A DNA stretch of 64,000 bases. It comes from Parachlamydiales bacterium. GTDB taxonomy: Bacteria > Chlamydiota > Chlamydiia > Chlamydiales > SM23-39. Positions within the stretch are counted from its first letter, which is position 1. The number at the start of each line of letters is the position of its first letter. Below, piece after piece: positions 1-8,760 of the stretch. Where the stretch lies: contig JAIBBX010000002.1 of assembly GCA_019694475.1 (NCBI GenBank), positions 62,001 through 126,000 on the forward strand, in the 5' to 3' direction. The notes beneath the pieces are model-generated. The model saw only the letters and a program-made list of their open reading frames with translations, did no database searches and was not told the origin of the DNA. A program made the translations under genes and the position numbers.

Positions 1-2167
1 TAAGCAGAGTTGCCGGGATGTGGATTTGCGCATCGTGCAAAATCCAATGGGCCCTTTTCGCATCATACTCCAAAAGATCGACCACACAGTCGAATTTTCC
101 GTGCAAATGGAGCCCTTGCAATAAAGCGCCTTGATTAGAATTGTACGAAAGATGGATTTGCCCTTCATTTTCTAGCGCATGATCCAATGCAATGAGGCCT
201 GTTAGAGAAAAATCTAAATCAGCATCGATCTGCCCATTGTAGATAAAATGGCCTCCCCCTGACACAACTCCTTCGAGTTTGATCCAATCGATGGTTTTGA
301 GATCAAAAGATGTATTCGAAAGAGCGAATTCGCAATGCAGAGTTGGATCAATTTTTCCCTCAAAAGCTGTTTCAAAAGCTGATTTCCATTTTCCAACGCC
401 TTTGATGTGGCCATTTTTCAATTGAGCTGTGAGGGAGAGATCGGAGTTGAGGTTGAAATTCCACTGATCTGCTGCATGATGGGCGCTGAAAGAAAAAAGG
501 TCTCCTTTTCCAGATAGATCGATTTCGCCTTCTTTATATAGAAAATGGAGTTCCGTTTTTTCAAATGCGGGCAATTTTTTGAAGTCCACATTCCATTCTC
601 TGAATATTGGCTCTGCGGCTAAGACAGATTGCCATGGTAGCTCAACTGACAAGTCCAGTTCGTTGATTGGACAAGGGCGGCAGCAAAGTGGCTGGCCTAG
701 CAAATGGCTTGTCGGAAGATAGACGATCCCCTTTCCATCATAAATGAGGTTTAAGCGAAAAAAATCCCATGTCTTTCTCTTTCCTCGGAAATCGAACGAC
801 CAAATTTTTCCTTCTTGGGCAGTGATAGGGCAATAAAATGGAATGCTTTTTTGCAAAAATTCCCACGAGCCTTCGATCATAAATGAGGCGTTCAAATGGG
901 GATCGATCGATCCTTTTCCTTGAAATTGCAGATCGGCCATTTGCCCTTTTTGAATATCGACTGAAACTTTTTCGCCATCCCACCCGCCCTGAAGAGTGAG
1001 TGCTACTTCAGAAATGCGCGCTTCCGCATTCCAATCGTCCCACATTCCCGCAAATTTCAATTCATATGCATCATCCAAAATAATGAAGCTGCCTCCTTCT
1101 TGAGTCAGATCCGCAGATCCATTTTGGCAAGAAAATCGAATACCGCCCTTTTCGATTTCTAGCTGATTCGCCTTTAGCTGCGCATTCCAAGAAGCGCCGC
1201 TGAGCGTTGCTTTTCCCGATATGATGCCGTTTTTCATAGTAATCGAATTGCATTCGGGGAAAAATAGGCTGAAAGCTGCCTGAAGCCAGCTCGCTTCGCA
1301 TGCACAAACCGATTCGCATTCAAGAGAAACGCGCATCTCATCGCCTGTTACTTTGCAAAACGACTCATCAAATCGAATCTCCGATTCGACCCAAAAATTC
1401 TTAAAAAATCCACGTCCGGTGCTAAAAAAAGGAAAAAGATGCCCATGGATTTTTCCAAATCCCTTGCAATCCCACTTAGCTCCTAGCCCCGCATTGTAGC
1501 TAAAGGTTCCCTGAAGCCCATCCGCTGCTCCATCAGGAAAAGCCACGCTCCCATCTAAGAGCTTTAAATTGGCCGAGATCGGTTTTCCATCCAAATGGAG
1601 AGCAACCCGCCCCGTTACGGTTCCCCCTTGAATTTGGAAATAGGGAATCCAAGGCGCGAGCAAAGGGAGTTTGAATCGGTCAAGGACAGCTTCTGCTCTC
1701 CCTTCAAGCAAATTGATGTGGGCGCTCCCCTCTTCCCAATTCAGCGAAAGATGGCTTTGCGCTGCATTATGATCGAGAGCAAAGTGGACAGGACCTCCCC
1801 AATCAAGCATTCCATTATTGACAGAAAGGGAAAACTCAAGCCAACTTGGCCCCGGCTTTGATAGCGGTCTGTTTTTCGCAATCGATAATCGAGGCGAATC
1901 GATAGTCAAATGCCCTTTGAGCTTTTTTGGAAACGAGCTCCAATCAAAACGGAAAGAGACTTTTTCCATGTGGACATGAAAAGTAGGATCAAAAAGAACG
2001 ACATCAGAAAGTACGAGCTGCCCATCCTCCCATAAAAAAGTACGGTAGGCCAATTCGCAATCTGTTTTGCTTTTAACGATCCATTTGACGCCAAAACCAA
2101 TGATGCTGGCCGAAAACAGAACGCCAAATAGAAAAAATAGAGCGATACAGAAAAAAATTCTCTTCAC
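1..2167 (-). CDS. TamB/AsmA-like envelope protein, partial (C-terminus beyond the window)
   Basis: An open frame runs without a stop from a GTG at 2167 to the left edge, giving 722 visible residues. An in-frame TAG lies just upstream and no in-frame ATG is available, so GTG is the likely start. The N-terminus (VKRIFFCIALFFLFGVLFSA) is a signal anchor. It is followed by long beta-rich sequence with alternating hydrophobic residues and Gly/Asp turns, in the style of TamB/AsmA/YhdP bridge proteins that carry lipid or outer-membrane proteins across the periplasm. Family assignment rests on architecture, not on a diagnostic motif. The gene starts 28 bases after gcvH and is the last visible gene of a four-gene minus-strand operon that also encodes a SurA/PpiD-like protein, which fits an envelope-assembly role. 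Confidence 0.6.
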   Translation of the reverse strand, partial: MKRIFFCIALFFLFGVLFSASIIGFGVKWIVKSKTDCELAYRTFLWEDGQLVLSDVVLFDPTFHVHMEKVSFRFDWSSFPKKLKGHLTIDSPRLSIAKNRPLSKPGPSWLEFSLSVNNGMLDWGGPVHFALDHNAAQSHLSLNWEEGSAHINLLEGRAEAVLDRFKLPLLAPWIPYFQIQGGTVTGRVALHLDGKPISANLKLLDGSVAFPDGAADGLQGTFSYNAGLGAKWDCKGFGKIHGHLFPFFSTGRGFFKNFWVESEIRFDESFCKVTGDEMRVSLECESVCACEASWLQAAFSLFFPECNSITMKNGIISGKATLSGASWNAQLKANQLEIEKGGIRFSCQNGSADLTQEGGSFIILDDAYELKFAGMWDDWNAEARISEVALTLQGGWDGEKVSVDIQKGQMADLQFQGKGSIDPHLNASFMIEGSWEFLQKSIPFYCPITAQEGKIWSFDFRGKRKTWDFFRLNLIYDGKGIVYLPTSHLLGQPLCCRPCPINELDLSVELPWQSVLAAEPIFREWNVDFKKLPAFEKTELHFLYKEGEIDLSGKGDLFSFSAHHAADQWNFNLNSDLSLTAQLKNGHIKGVGKWKSAFETAFEGKIDPTLHCEFALSNTSFDLKTIDWIKLEGVVSGGGHFIYNGQIDADLDFSLTGLIALDHALENEGQIHLSYNSNQGALLQGLHLHGKFDCVVDLLEYDAKRAHWILHDAQIHIPATLL

Positions 2168-2195
2168 GCTCTCATTCTAAAAGAAAAACAATTTT

Positions 2196-2558
2196 CTAGC
2201 TAATCAACGAATGATATTCTTTTTCGGTCATGAGGCTATCAGCCTCTTTGGGATTCGAGAGTTCGATTTGAAAAAGCCATCCGGTGCTTTCTGGATGCCG
2301 GTTGATCAAAGATGGATCTTTTTTCAACGCCTCATTGACAGCGACGACTTTTCCAGAAACTGGCGCATAGACATCAGCCGCCGCTTTTGTTGATTCCAAT
2401 ACGCAGGCCTCGTGCTTTGCCTTGAGCATTTGGCCTACTTTGGGCAATTCTATGGATACAATATCCCCAAGTTCTTTCTGAGCATAAGAGGTAATCCCAA
2501 CAGTACCAATTTTCCCCTTGCACTCGATCCATTCATGGGACTCGGTGTAGCGCATCAT
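2196..2558 (-). CDS. gcvH: Glycine cleavage system H protein (lipoyl carrier)
   Basis: 120 residues, normal H-protein length. It opens with the family's YTESHEWIE segment, and the lipoylation lysine is in LESTKAAADVYAP (Lys58). The C-terminus has the usual NRHPESTGWLFQIEL segment. H protein carries the lipoyl arm of the glycine cleavage complex, and in organisms lacking the other subunits it can act as a lipoyl donor. No gcvP or gcvT is in this window. A lipoate-protein ligase gene (lplA) lies 5.4 kb away, as in Chlamydia, where gcsH and lplA are neighbours. The start overlaps the stop of the upstream CBM9-like gene (ATGA), which suggests translational coupling. Confidence 0.95.
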   Translation of the reverse strand: MMRYTESHEWIECKGKIGTVGITSYAQKELGDIVSIELPKVGQMLKAKHEACVLESTKAAADVYAPVSGKVVAVNEALKKDPSLINRHPESTGWLFQIELSNPKEADSLMTEKEYHSLIS

Positions 2559-3199
2559 TCTCCATCTTTAAGAAGTTTGAGGGTTCCCCAAGTGGCCGGA
2601 TGCTGCTCAATGTTGTATTCTTCTGAAGAAACGGCAAAATGCTGCGCGGGTCCTTCAAAACGGTTGATCCGATAGGTAAACCCAATGCGGGAGAAACTGA
2701 GAGGATCGTATCCATGCAAGCAGTGTGCAGGAATTTCGATCGAGAGACGGTACGAATCTTCGTCAACATCGGCAATCACTTGCAAATCTTCCGGGTGGCA
2801 AAGGCGATGAGTATCTTCATTGCGGAACCGAGTGATCTCTTGGCCATAAAAGTTCTTTACCTCGACGGGGAAAAAGACAAAATGGTGGCAAAAGCGGGTC
2901 ACAACCCCTTTCGTTTTCAAATCTCGCGTATCAATGAATAGCTCTATGCTATCACCTTTGCGAAAATCGGGCTCTCCCACCTTCTGAAACGGGCGGTGCA
3001 CAGCAAAATAAAAACAAAGCTTTTCAAAATTCCACGCGGAATATACATCGGCGAAATTCTCCTCGTCCAGCAAATCGGTGGTCGAGGGCAAAAGATATCC
3101 TTTTTCTGGTTTTAAAGAGCCGCGCAAAAATTGTGAATCTGCAGTGAGTCCAAAAAATTGAACTGGCGAAAGAGCGGGAAGGTCTTCGAATAGGCTCAT
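2555..3199 (-). CDS. CBM9/DOMON-like beta-sandwich protein (CT283-position gene)
   Basis: 214 residues without a signal peptide. The sequence has features of the carbohydrate-binding module 9 / DOMON-like fold: a central strand ending FYFAVHRPF, the segment DSIELFIDTRD, CHHFVFFP, and a late IGFTYRINR strand. It overlaps the upstream 665-residue gene and the downstream gcvH by four bases each (ATGA), so the three are probably translated together. From memory, C. trachomatis has an uncharacterised gene (CT283) next to gcsH, and this is the positional equivalent. The ligand is unknown. Fold assignment is moderate; function is not assignable. Confidence 0.6.
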   Translation of the reverse strand: MSLFEDLPALSPVQFFGLTADSQFLRGSLKPEKGYLLPSTTDLLDEENFADVYSAWNFEKLCFYFAVHRPFQKVGEPDFRKGDSIELFIDTRDLKTKGVVTRFCHHFVFFPVEVKNFYGQEITRFRNEDTHRLCHPEDLQVIADVDEDSYRLSIEIPAHCLHGYDPLSFSRIGFTYRINRFEGPAQHFAVSSEEYNIEQHPATWGTLKLLKDGE

Positions 3200-5193
3200 T
3201 CATCCTCCTTTTGAACAGGAATTACAATCGCATGTTTCTTTTTTACCGCTTCAAGCAGTCTTTCTGTAGCATAAACCTTAGCATCTGCTGACAATGTTTC
3301 TTTGCCAAAGGCAAGCTGATCTAGAATCGGTGCTGTATTCGTCTTTCTCTCTTGTAGATAGAAGAAGACGATTTCGCCATGATCGGCAACATGTATGGGA
3401 GACCAGAAATCAGGGAGCATCATAAACGCTTGTTCTTTCATCCAATCCTCCTTAGAACTTCTCAAGATAGCTTGGCTTTTTGTTTCGAGTTTAAATTGAT
3501 CCAAAACTGGATCTGTTCCGCTCTGAATCCATCGGGGATCTTTCGGATCTTTTTGCAATGAACTTAGGGCTTCCTTGCTAGCTTTAGCAAAGAGAGTTTT
3601 TTCCTTATCAAATTCTCCCTCAGATTTGGGTACGAGTTTTGATAGAACATCTCTTGCTTCATTGAATGTCAGAATGTGCTTGTCCTTTACAACTTCAAGT
3701 TCTTCGATGCGATAGTACACACCGTCCGCTTTCAAAGCCGGGTCGCGATCACCAATCACTTGCCAGGTTCTTTCTTGAAGATCTGCAGCAGCCAGTGCTT
3801 CATTGATCCAGGCTGGGTTCTCGTCGACGATCCGTTCGCGAGCCCAAGCATCGATTGCACTTCGCTTGCCCGACTCATCGAGAGTCTTAAACCGCTCTTC
3901 CTTGCCTGTTTTTTGGGGCAGTGAAAATTCTTTGCGGACCTGTTCCCAGTTCTTATCCTCTGTTTCCCAATCCCAAACCTGTTTAATCGTAGCGCGAAGA
4001 CCAATCTGTTTTTTGCTCACTTCGGCAACTTTAGCTTTCACTGTTTTTTGAACAAGCTCTGGAACTTTTTTCTCCACTTCTTCCAATTTCAAAACTGATT
4101 TTGGAAGATCTTTGCCACCCGAAACGGCCTGGATGTAAAATTGCAATTCAGCCAAGTCTTGCGCAGAAGATATTTGGATGGGCCAGCGATACGACTGAAC
4201 AAGAGCTGTCTCATTCGCATATCCAGCAAAATCTTTAAAGGGCAGCTTATCTACAAAAGCGGCATCGCCCACATCTTGGAAATATCTGCGGAACAAGAGC
4301 ACTTTTCTCCACACTTCGCTTGCAGATTTTTCATCAAATCCGAGCATGCGCAAATGAGTATGGAAATTCATTTCAGGTTTTGCTTTCGCCTCTGCCAGCT
4401 TCGTCATCGTCTCTTGGAAGTGGTGGATCAAATCCCCTTTTGCTTCCTGCAAAGTAACTTGATATCCCTTTTCTTCTGCAGCAGCGGCGCCATTTAAGAT
4501 AAACTGAGCTACGAGGTCGACAAAATTATGGCCGAACCAGTCGCTTGCCGAGTGGAATCCGAAAATCGCCAAATCCTCATACGAGAGACGCTGATCGATG
4601 GTAAGCCAAGGATATTGACGATGCTGATAGATCAAAATTTGTCTGAGCATTTCTGGCTGCAGGCGCGTTTGATACAAATAAAGCTTTTCTAAATGTGAAA
4701 AGATGGCTGGTTTTACCTCATTTTCCGCCTGAAGAGCAGTAATTTCTTCATTTAGGTCTGGAATAAAATGATCCCAAACAGTCTTAGCACTTAAGAAAGG
4801 AGCTTCAGGGTGCGCATAAGACTTATACCGCTTTGCTTTATCGAGCCGCGATTCAAAATCGGGCTTCAACACATCGAAGTACTCAGCCACAATTGCGTTT
4901 GCAAGTCCATCTTTGATAAAATCGTACCGAATGACCCCATCGTTGCAGAAATTGGGAGGGACTCCCCTTCCCTGCATGGAATCTTGCCGGTCCGTTGCAA
5001 TGAAACGGGCCAGTTTTTGCACTTCGGACAACATCATCGCTTTGCCATCGATCATCTTACCGATCGATTTATCTGGCCGCTCTTCGCCGCCGGCAAACGT
5101 GCTGAAAGTCCCGAAGAAAACAAAGGATGAAATCACCATCACGGTGATCACAAGAAATAAGTACTTCTGGTACCTACGAAAAAACTCGAGCAT
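3196..5193 (-). CDS. SurA/PpiD N-terminal-like inner-membrane anchored periplasmic protein
   Basis: 665 residues. A basic N-terminus and one transmembrane segment (YLFLVITVMVISSFVFFGTF, about residues 12-32) are followed by a charged, largely helical periplasmic part. The start resembles PpiD: a membrane anchor, then a Gly-rich stretch, then GKMIDGKAMMLSEVQKLARF, which matches the N-terminal chaperone helix of SurA/PpiD proteins. No parvulin domain is evident, so it is more likely a folding chaperone than a prolyl isomerase. It heads the operon with the CBM9-like gene, gcvH and the TamB-like gene, consistent with outer-membrane protein biogenesis. A short inverted repeat covers its ribosome binding region. 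Confidence 0.55.
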   Translation of the reverse strand: MLEFFRRYQKYLFLVITVMVISSFVFFGTFSTFAGGEERPDKSIGKMIDGKAMMLSEVQKLARFIATDRQDSMQGRGVPPNFCNDGVIRYDFIKDGLANAIVAEYFDVLKPDFESRLDKAKRYKSYAHPEAPFLSAKTVWDHFIPDLNEEITALQAENEVKPAIFSHLEKLYLYQTRLQPEMLRQILIYQHRQYPWLTIDQRLSYEDLAIFGFHSASDWFGHNFVDLVAQFILNGAAAAEEKGYQVTLQEAKGDLIHHFQETMTKLAEAKAKPEMNFHTHLRMLGFDEKSASEVWRKVLLFRRYFQDVGDAAFVDKLPFKDFAGYANETALVQSYRWPIQISSAQDLAELQFYIQAVSGGKDLPKSVLKLEEVEKKVPELVQKTVKAKVAEVSKKQIGLRATIKQVWDWETEDKNWEQVRKEFSLPQKTGKEERFKTLDESGKRSAIDAWARERIVDENPAWINEALAAADLQERTWQVIGDRDPALKADGVYYRIEELEVVKDKHILTFNEARDVLSKLVPKSEGEFDKEKTLFAKASKEALSSLQKDPKDPRWIQSGTDPVLDQFKLETKSQAILRSSKEDWMKEQAFMMLPDFWSPIHVADHGEIVFFYLQERKTNTAPILDQLAFGKETLSADAKVYATERLLEAVKKKHAIVIPVQKEDE

Positions 5194-5195
5194 GC

Positions 5196-5220
5196 GATCT
5201 CTCTTAAGAAATGAGAGATC
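5196..5220 (-). promoter_or_regulatory. 5'-leader hairpin over the ribosome binding site of the SurA/PpiD-like gene
   Basis: GATCTCTC at 5196-5203 and GAGAGATC at 5213-5220 form a perfect 8-bp stem, two bases from the ATG at 5193. On the mRNA, the purine-rich AGAGAG Shine-Dalgarno candidate lies in the stem. It could damp initiation, but this is inference from sequence only. Confidence 0.4.
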
Positions 5221-5261
5221 ATCTTATCAAAAGAAACCCTTTCGTATCAAGTTTTTGAGCG

Positions 5262-5279
5262 GGCTGCCGATTGGCAGCC
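5262..5279. terminator. GC-rich hairpin downstream of the 304-residue gene
   Basis: GGCTGCC-GATT-GGCAGCC is a perfect 7-bp stem with a 4-base loop. It lies 11 bases past the stop of the 5290-6204 gene and upstream of the SurA/PpiD-like gene. No run of T follows on either strand, so it may be a transcript-end stabiliser or attenuator, not a classical intrinsic terminator. Confidence 0.4.
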
Positions 5280-5289
5280 TCTCATAAAA

Positions 5290-6204
5290 TTAAGCCTGCT
5301 GGTTCCAAATCCAGCTCGTAAAGAGATGGACAGGGAATCCGATTTCAAATTCCTCATTAACGTCCATTTTTTCCATCGGATATGTTGCATCGCCGTTCAA
5401 AGCTTGAATCAATGAATAGATCTCTTCATCGCCGTTAAACGTATATACAGATTTCATCTGATCATAATAGGCAAGAGCTTCTTCTGTTCTACCCGCCATG
5501 GCTAGAGCCGCAGCATGAAGCCTAATATGCATTGGCTCAGACATCGTTTTTTCAATGACTTCTTCATATCGTCCGGCAAAAAAGAGAGCCATTGGATCAT
5601 TCTCATCAGCTGCAGGCGTTGGTTCTAGGAGAGAAAGTTTGCATTCCTTATCTAGCAGATGATAAACGAGAACACCGGTGATCGATTTCGGCTGATGCGA
5701 TCGAAGAATCTCAAAAGCCTGTTCTTTCATTCCTACATGAAGCATCAGACCCGCTTTGCGCATCGCTAAAAAGTTCATCGGATCAACTTCCATATCATTG
5801 AATAATTGATCGAGAAAGGTTTTATGGTTTTGAATCTCGGCAGCAGCATTTTCAGCTTCGATCAATGCAAGCACCATCTGGCCCATTTCTTCATAACACT
5901 TCGACTTTAGAGTGAGAAGAGCTGCACGAACAAGAGCATCCAATGCAGGCAAATGCTGATCTAAAATGATATCAATGCCTTTAACAACATGTTCAAATCT
6001 TCCCGCTTCCCAATCTCTTTGCATTTGATCGTAGAATTGCAAGAGATCTGTATTTCCTTCGTAACGATAACTCGTCGCTTCCGATGCGAATCTCTTCCAA
6101 GATGTACTGGTTGAGTTCGATGTCTCGGGTTTCGATGTTGCATGCGTTGCAAATGCTGCAAGTGTTTGCGGCTTGCTTGTTGAACGAATTGATTGAATTT
6201 CCAT
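5290..6204 (-). CDS. Hypothetical TPR-like helical protein with Ser/Thr-rich N-terminus (possible secreted protein)
   Basis: 304 residues. The first 40 or so are rich in Ser, Thr and Ala without a hydrophobic signal, a composition common in type III secreted proteins. The rest is helical with TPR-like helix pairs, for example MALFFAGRYEEVIEKTMSE and LAMAGRTEEALAYYDQMKSV. I do not recognise a named family. Candidates are a type III chaperone-like TPR protein or an effector. It is separated from the downstream SurA/PpiD-like gene by 96 bases containing two hairpins, so it is probably its own transcription unit. A secretion-signal predictor and TPR profile search would decide. Confidence 0.5.
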   Translation of the reverse strand: MEIQSIRSTSKPQTLAAFATHATSKPETSNSTSTSWKRFASEATSYRYEGNTDLLQFYDQMQRDWEAGRFEHVVKGIDIILDQHLPALDALVRAALLTLKSKCYEEMGQMVLALIEAENAAAEIQNHKTFLDQLFNDMEVDPMNFLAMRKAGLMLHVGMKEQAFEILRSHQPKSITGVLVYHLLDKECKLSLLEPTPAADENDPMALFFAGRYEEVIEKTMSEPMHIRLHAAALAMAGRTEEALAYYDQMKSVYTFNGDEEIYSLIQALNGDATYPMEKMDVNEEFEIGFPVHLFTSWIWNQQA

Positions 6205-6331
6205 TTCCCTTCCAAAATAATTTAATTCTCAAACACATCTATAATACCAAAACAAACAAAATCAAAAACAGTAAAGTTAATTTTAAATTCATGACTAACG
6301 CATCAAATATTTGAAATTCAATCAGAATAGC

Positions 6332-6398
6332 GACCACAGAGATCGAAAGCACAGAGAGGGAGAAAGTTGTTTTCTCTGTGGTATCGATCTCTGTGGTT
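6332..6398. repeat. Inverted-repeat element of the CCACAGAGAT family (no gene inside)
   Basis: Left arm 6332-6357 and right arm 6373-6398 are inverted copies matching at 23 of 26 positions, separated by 15 bases. The arm contains ACCACAGAGATCGA. The same motif bounds the GxxExxY gene at 47842-48313. The element lies just beyond the proS stop codon, so it may also fold at the end of the proS transcript. The remainder of the 6205-6435 gap is AT-rich and shows nothing else I can name. Confidence 0.75.
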
Positions 6399-6435
6399 AT
6401 TTTTTTGCTTAGGGAAGTACAGCCTAATCGAACTT

Positions 6436-7941
6436 TTAATAAGATTTTGCGAAGATCACGCGGTAAGGACTTTTTTCTCCGGTGAAAATGCATTTGCCTG
6501 CTTGATGGGGCAAATGGAGCGGGATGCAACGGATTGTCACATTGAGCTCTTCTTTCACTTTTGCCTCGATGGCAGGATCGCCATTCCAGTGGCAAAGGGC
6601 AAAACCACCATGGATTTCATCCCCTTTGGATGCAAAAAAGTCATAGAAAGATTTTTTGTCGTGGATTTCGACGGTATGCTGGTCGCGGAAATGCGTTGCT
6701 TTTTCAAGTAAATTGGATTGGATTTCTTCAAGAAGAGCCACCACTCCGTCTTCGGAAAATGGCGTCATCTCCTTATGCGGCTTGTCGCGTCGGGCTACTT
6801 GCAGTTTGCCCGCTTCGATTTCGCGCAGACCCACTTCAAGTCTGAGCGGAATTCCTTTCTTGATCCAGCCCCAAGCTTTTTCGCCGCCGCGCATATCGCG
6901 GGTATCGACGATCACTCGGAGAGGCTGACCCTGATAAGAAATATTCTTGAGACGATCTGACAATTCATCGCAATAGCTCATGATTTTTGCGCGCGCGTCT
7001 TCATTGTGAATGATCGGAATGATCGCTAGGTGCGCAGAAGCAATGCGGGGGGGCAGAACAAGTCCATCATCATCGCTATGAGCCATGATCATGGCGCCAA
7101 TTAAACGAGTGGTTGCGCCCCAAGATGTGGTCCAACCATACTCCTGTTCTCCATTTTCATTGCGGAATCGGATCTCGCAGGATTTGGAAAAATTTTGGCC
7201 GAGGAAATGCGAAGTTCCCGCCTGCAGCGCCTTTCGGTCTTGCATCATAGCTTCAATCGTATATGTATTGACAGCGCCTGGGAAACGCTCCGACTCGGTT
7301 TTTTCTCCGCGGATGACAGGCAAGGCTAAATATTGGTGGCAAAAATCGGAATAGACATCGAGCATTCTTTTTGTCTCAACGATCGCTCCTTCTTTTGTCG
7401 CATGAACTGTATGCCCTTCTTGCCAAAGAAACTCAGCGGTACGCAAAAACATACGAGTTCGCATTTCCCATCTGACAACGTTTGCCCATTGATTGATGAG
7501 AAGCGGCAGATCCCGATACGATTCGATCCATTTGGCAAAAGTGTGGCCGATGATCATTTCAGATGTTGGGCGCACGATGAGCGGCTCTTCCAGTTCGCCT
7601 GCAGGAATGAGTTTTCCGTTCGGCCCCTTTTCAAGGCGGTGGTGCGTCACAACGGCGCATTCTTTGGCAAATCCTTCGACGTGCTGCGCCTCTTTTTCCA
7701 TGTAGCTGAGCGGAATGAACAAAGGAAAGTAGGCGTTTTGGTGGCCTGTCGCTTTGAACATGCCATCCATGATGCGCTGGATATTTTCCCAGATCGCATA
7801 GCCCCAAGGCTTGATCACCATGCACCCGCGTACAGCGGAGTGTTCGGCCAAGTCGGCCGCTTTCAATACCGATTGGTACCATTCTGGATAATTTTCTTCA
7901 CGAGTTGGAGTGATGGCTGTGCGAACTTTTTGCTTTGTCAT
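6436..7941 (-). CDS. proS: Prolyl-tRNA synthetase, archaeal/eukaryote-like type
   Basis: 501 residues. Class II synthetase motifs are clear: LIVRPTSEMIIG, the motif 2 region NVVRWEMRTRMFLRTAEF, and a late GATTRLIGAMIMAHSDDDG. The short length, the absence of the editing insertion between motifs 2 and 3, and the HTVHATKEGA block place it in the archaeal/eukaryotic-like (ProS type 3) class also found in some bacteria. The anticodon-binding domain follows, then a C-terminal zinc-binding-like domain. The enzyme charges tRNA-Pro. It begins three bases after the lplA stop, so the two are likely cotranscribed. My recollection is that Chlamydiaceae carry the longer bacterial-type ProS, which would make this a replacement. 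Confidence 0.95.
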   Translation of the reverse strand: MTKQKVRTAITPTREENYPEWYQSVLKAADLAEHSAVRGCMVIKPWGYAIWENIQRIMDGMFKATGHQNAYFPLFIPLSYMEKEAQHVEGFAKECAVVTHHRLEKGPNGKLIPAGELEEPLIVRPTSEMIIGHTFAKWIESYRDLPLLINQWANVVRWEMRTRMFLRTAEFLWQEGHTVHATKEGAIVETKRMLDVYSDFCHQYLALPVIRGEKTESERFPGAVNTYTIEAMMQDRKALQAGTSHFLGQNFSKSCEIRFRNENGEQEYGWTTSWGATTRLIGAMIMAHSDDDGLVLPPRIASAHLAIIPIIHNEDARAKIMSYCDELSDRLKNISYQGQPLRVIVDTRDMRGGEKAWGWIKKGIPLRLEVGLREIEAGKLQVARRDKPHKEMTPFSEDGVVALLEEIQSNLLEKATHFRDQHTVEIHDKKSFYDFFASKGDEIHGGFALCHWNGDPAIEAKVKEELNVTIRCIPLHLPHQAGKCIFTGEKSPYRVIFAKSY

Positions 7942-7944
7942 AGC

Positions 7945-8637
7945 CTATGAGTTTAAGGCCTCTTGGAGTTTGGCTGCAAGGAGTTTCTGGAGATCGATAC
8001 GGGTTTTGGCTAAGAGATGCGCCTCGATAGGGGCAAAAGTAAAAGTCGTCATCGCCTCCAAAACATCTTTTTTGGACTTGAGAACTTCATTTAGGAGTTC
8101 TAGGTTTGGGACGCAAAGCGAGATTGTCCCCTGATGCAGATAGCCTTGCCGGCGGCGCCTCTGCGCGGCCCCAGCTATTTTGCGTCCCTGATAAACCACA
8201 TCATATTGGGTCGGCTTGGCCATGCAGAAATTTTGGCAGTCGGGCCCCAAAGCAGCCGCATCTTGAGGGATCAATTCAGGAGTGAGAGAAAAATACGATT
8301 GCACAGTTTCTAAAACTGCCCGATTTACAAAACGGTAATTATCCAATGTAGATAGAGAAAATTGAGGATGTTCAGATGGCATGAGAAATGAAAAAGCCAA
8401 GTCCCAAATATGGAAAACGATCCCCCCGCCTGTCGGTCTGCGTGCAAAATCAATGTCCGGATGTGAATTGAGATGGTTTTCCGGACGGATGAAATATCCA
8501 AAGGTCGCCGATGGACGAGCCCAATCATATAGATGGAGGATCGGATCTCCTACCGGATCGAGATTTTCAAGCAGCTTTTCATCAAAGCGCATATTCTCTT
8601 CCGCGGGCGAGATACCCGTATCAAAAATTTGCATCAT
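7945..8637 (-). CDS. lplA: Lipoate-protein ligase A family protein
   Basis: 230 residues of the LplA/LipB/BirA-fold family. The signature RRPTGGGIVFH is at about residues 66-76 and the lysine motif GRKIAGAAQRR at about 146-156. The enzyme attaches lipoate to H protein or 2-oxoacid dehydrogenase E2 subunits. GcvH, a plausible acceptor, is encoded nearby. The length lacks the accessory C-terminal domain of the E. coli type, as in short LplA/LipM-like forms. Two adjacent methionines (8637 and 8634) make the exact start uncertain. It is divergent from clpC and three bases upstream of proS. Confidence 0.88.
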   Translation of the reverse strand: MMQIFDTGISPAEENMRFDEKLLENLDPVGDPILHLYDWARPSATFGYFIRPENHLNSHPDIDFARRPTGGGIVFHIWDLAFSFLMPSEHPQFSLSTLDNYRFVNRAVLETVQSYFSLTPELIPQDAAALGPDCQNFCMAKPTQYDVVYQGRKIAGAAQRRRRQGYLHQGTISLCVPNLELLNEVLKSKKDVLEAMTTFTFAPIEAHLLAKTRIDLQKLLAAKLQEALNS

Positions 8638-8737
8638 AAAAATTTCTCTTCACAAAGAATCCTGGAGTCCGTATTAGAAAGAGTTTTAATGTTATCAAGG
8701 GCCAGACCGTAGAGTCGAGAAAAAACTCAAGATGAGT

Positions 8738-8743
8738 TATAAT
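8738..8743 (+). promoter_or_regulatory. clpC promoter, -10 box
   Basis: TATAAT is a perfect -10 box 18 bases before the clpC ATG. At 17-bp spacing the -35 would be TCGAGA (8715-8720), four of six matches to TTGACA. No CIRCE-type HrcA operator is visible. Confidence 0.6.
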
Positions 8744-8760
8744 AAAGAAAAGGGATCCTC

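Noticed and set aside
6332..6398. Inverted repeat as a simple intrinsic terminator of proS
   Set aside because: On the proS strand no run of T follows the stem, and the same arms occur around an unrelated gene, so a repeat family explains it better.
7333..7950. 205-codon open frame on the plus strand over proS
   Set aside because: Antisense shadow of the conserved proS coding sequence, with Cys/Phe/Arg-rich composition typical of reverse frames.
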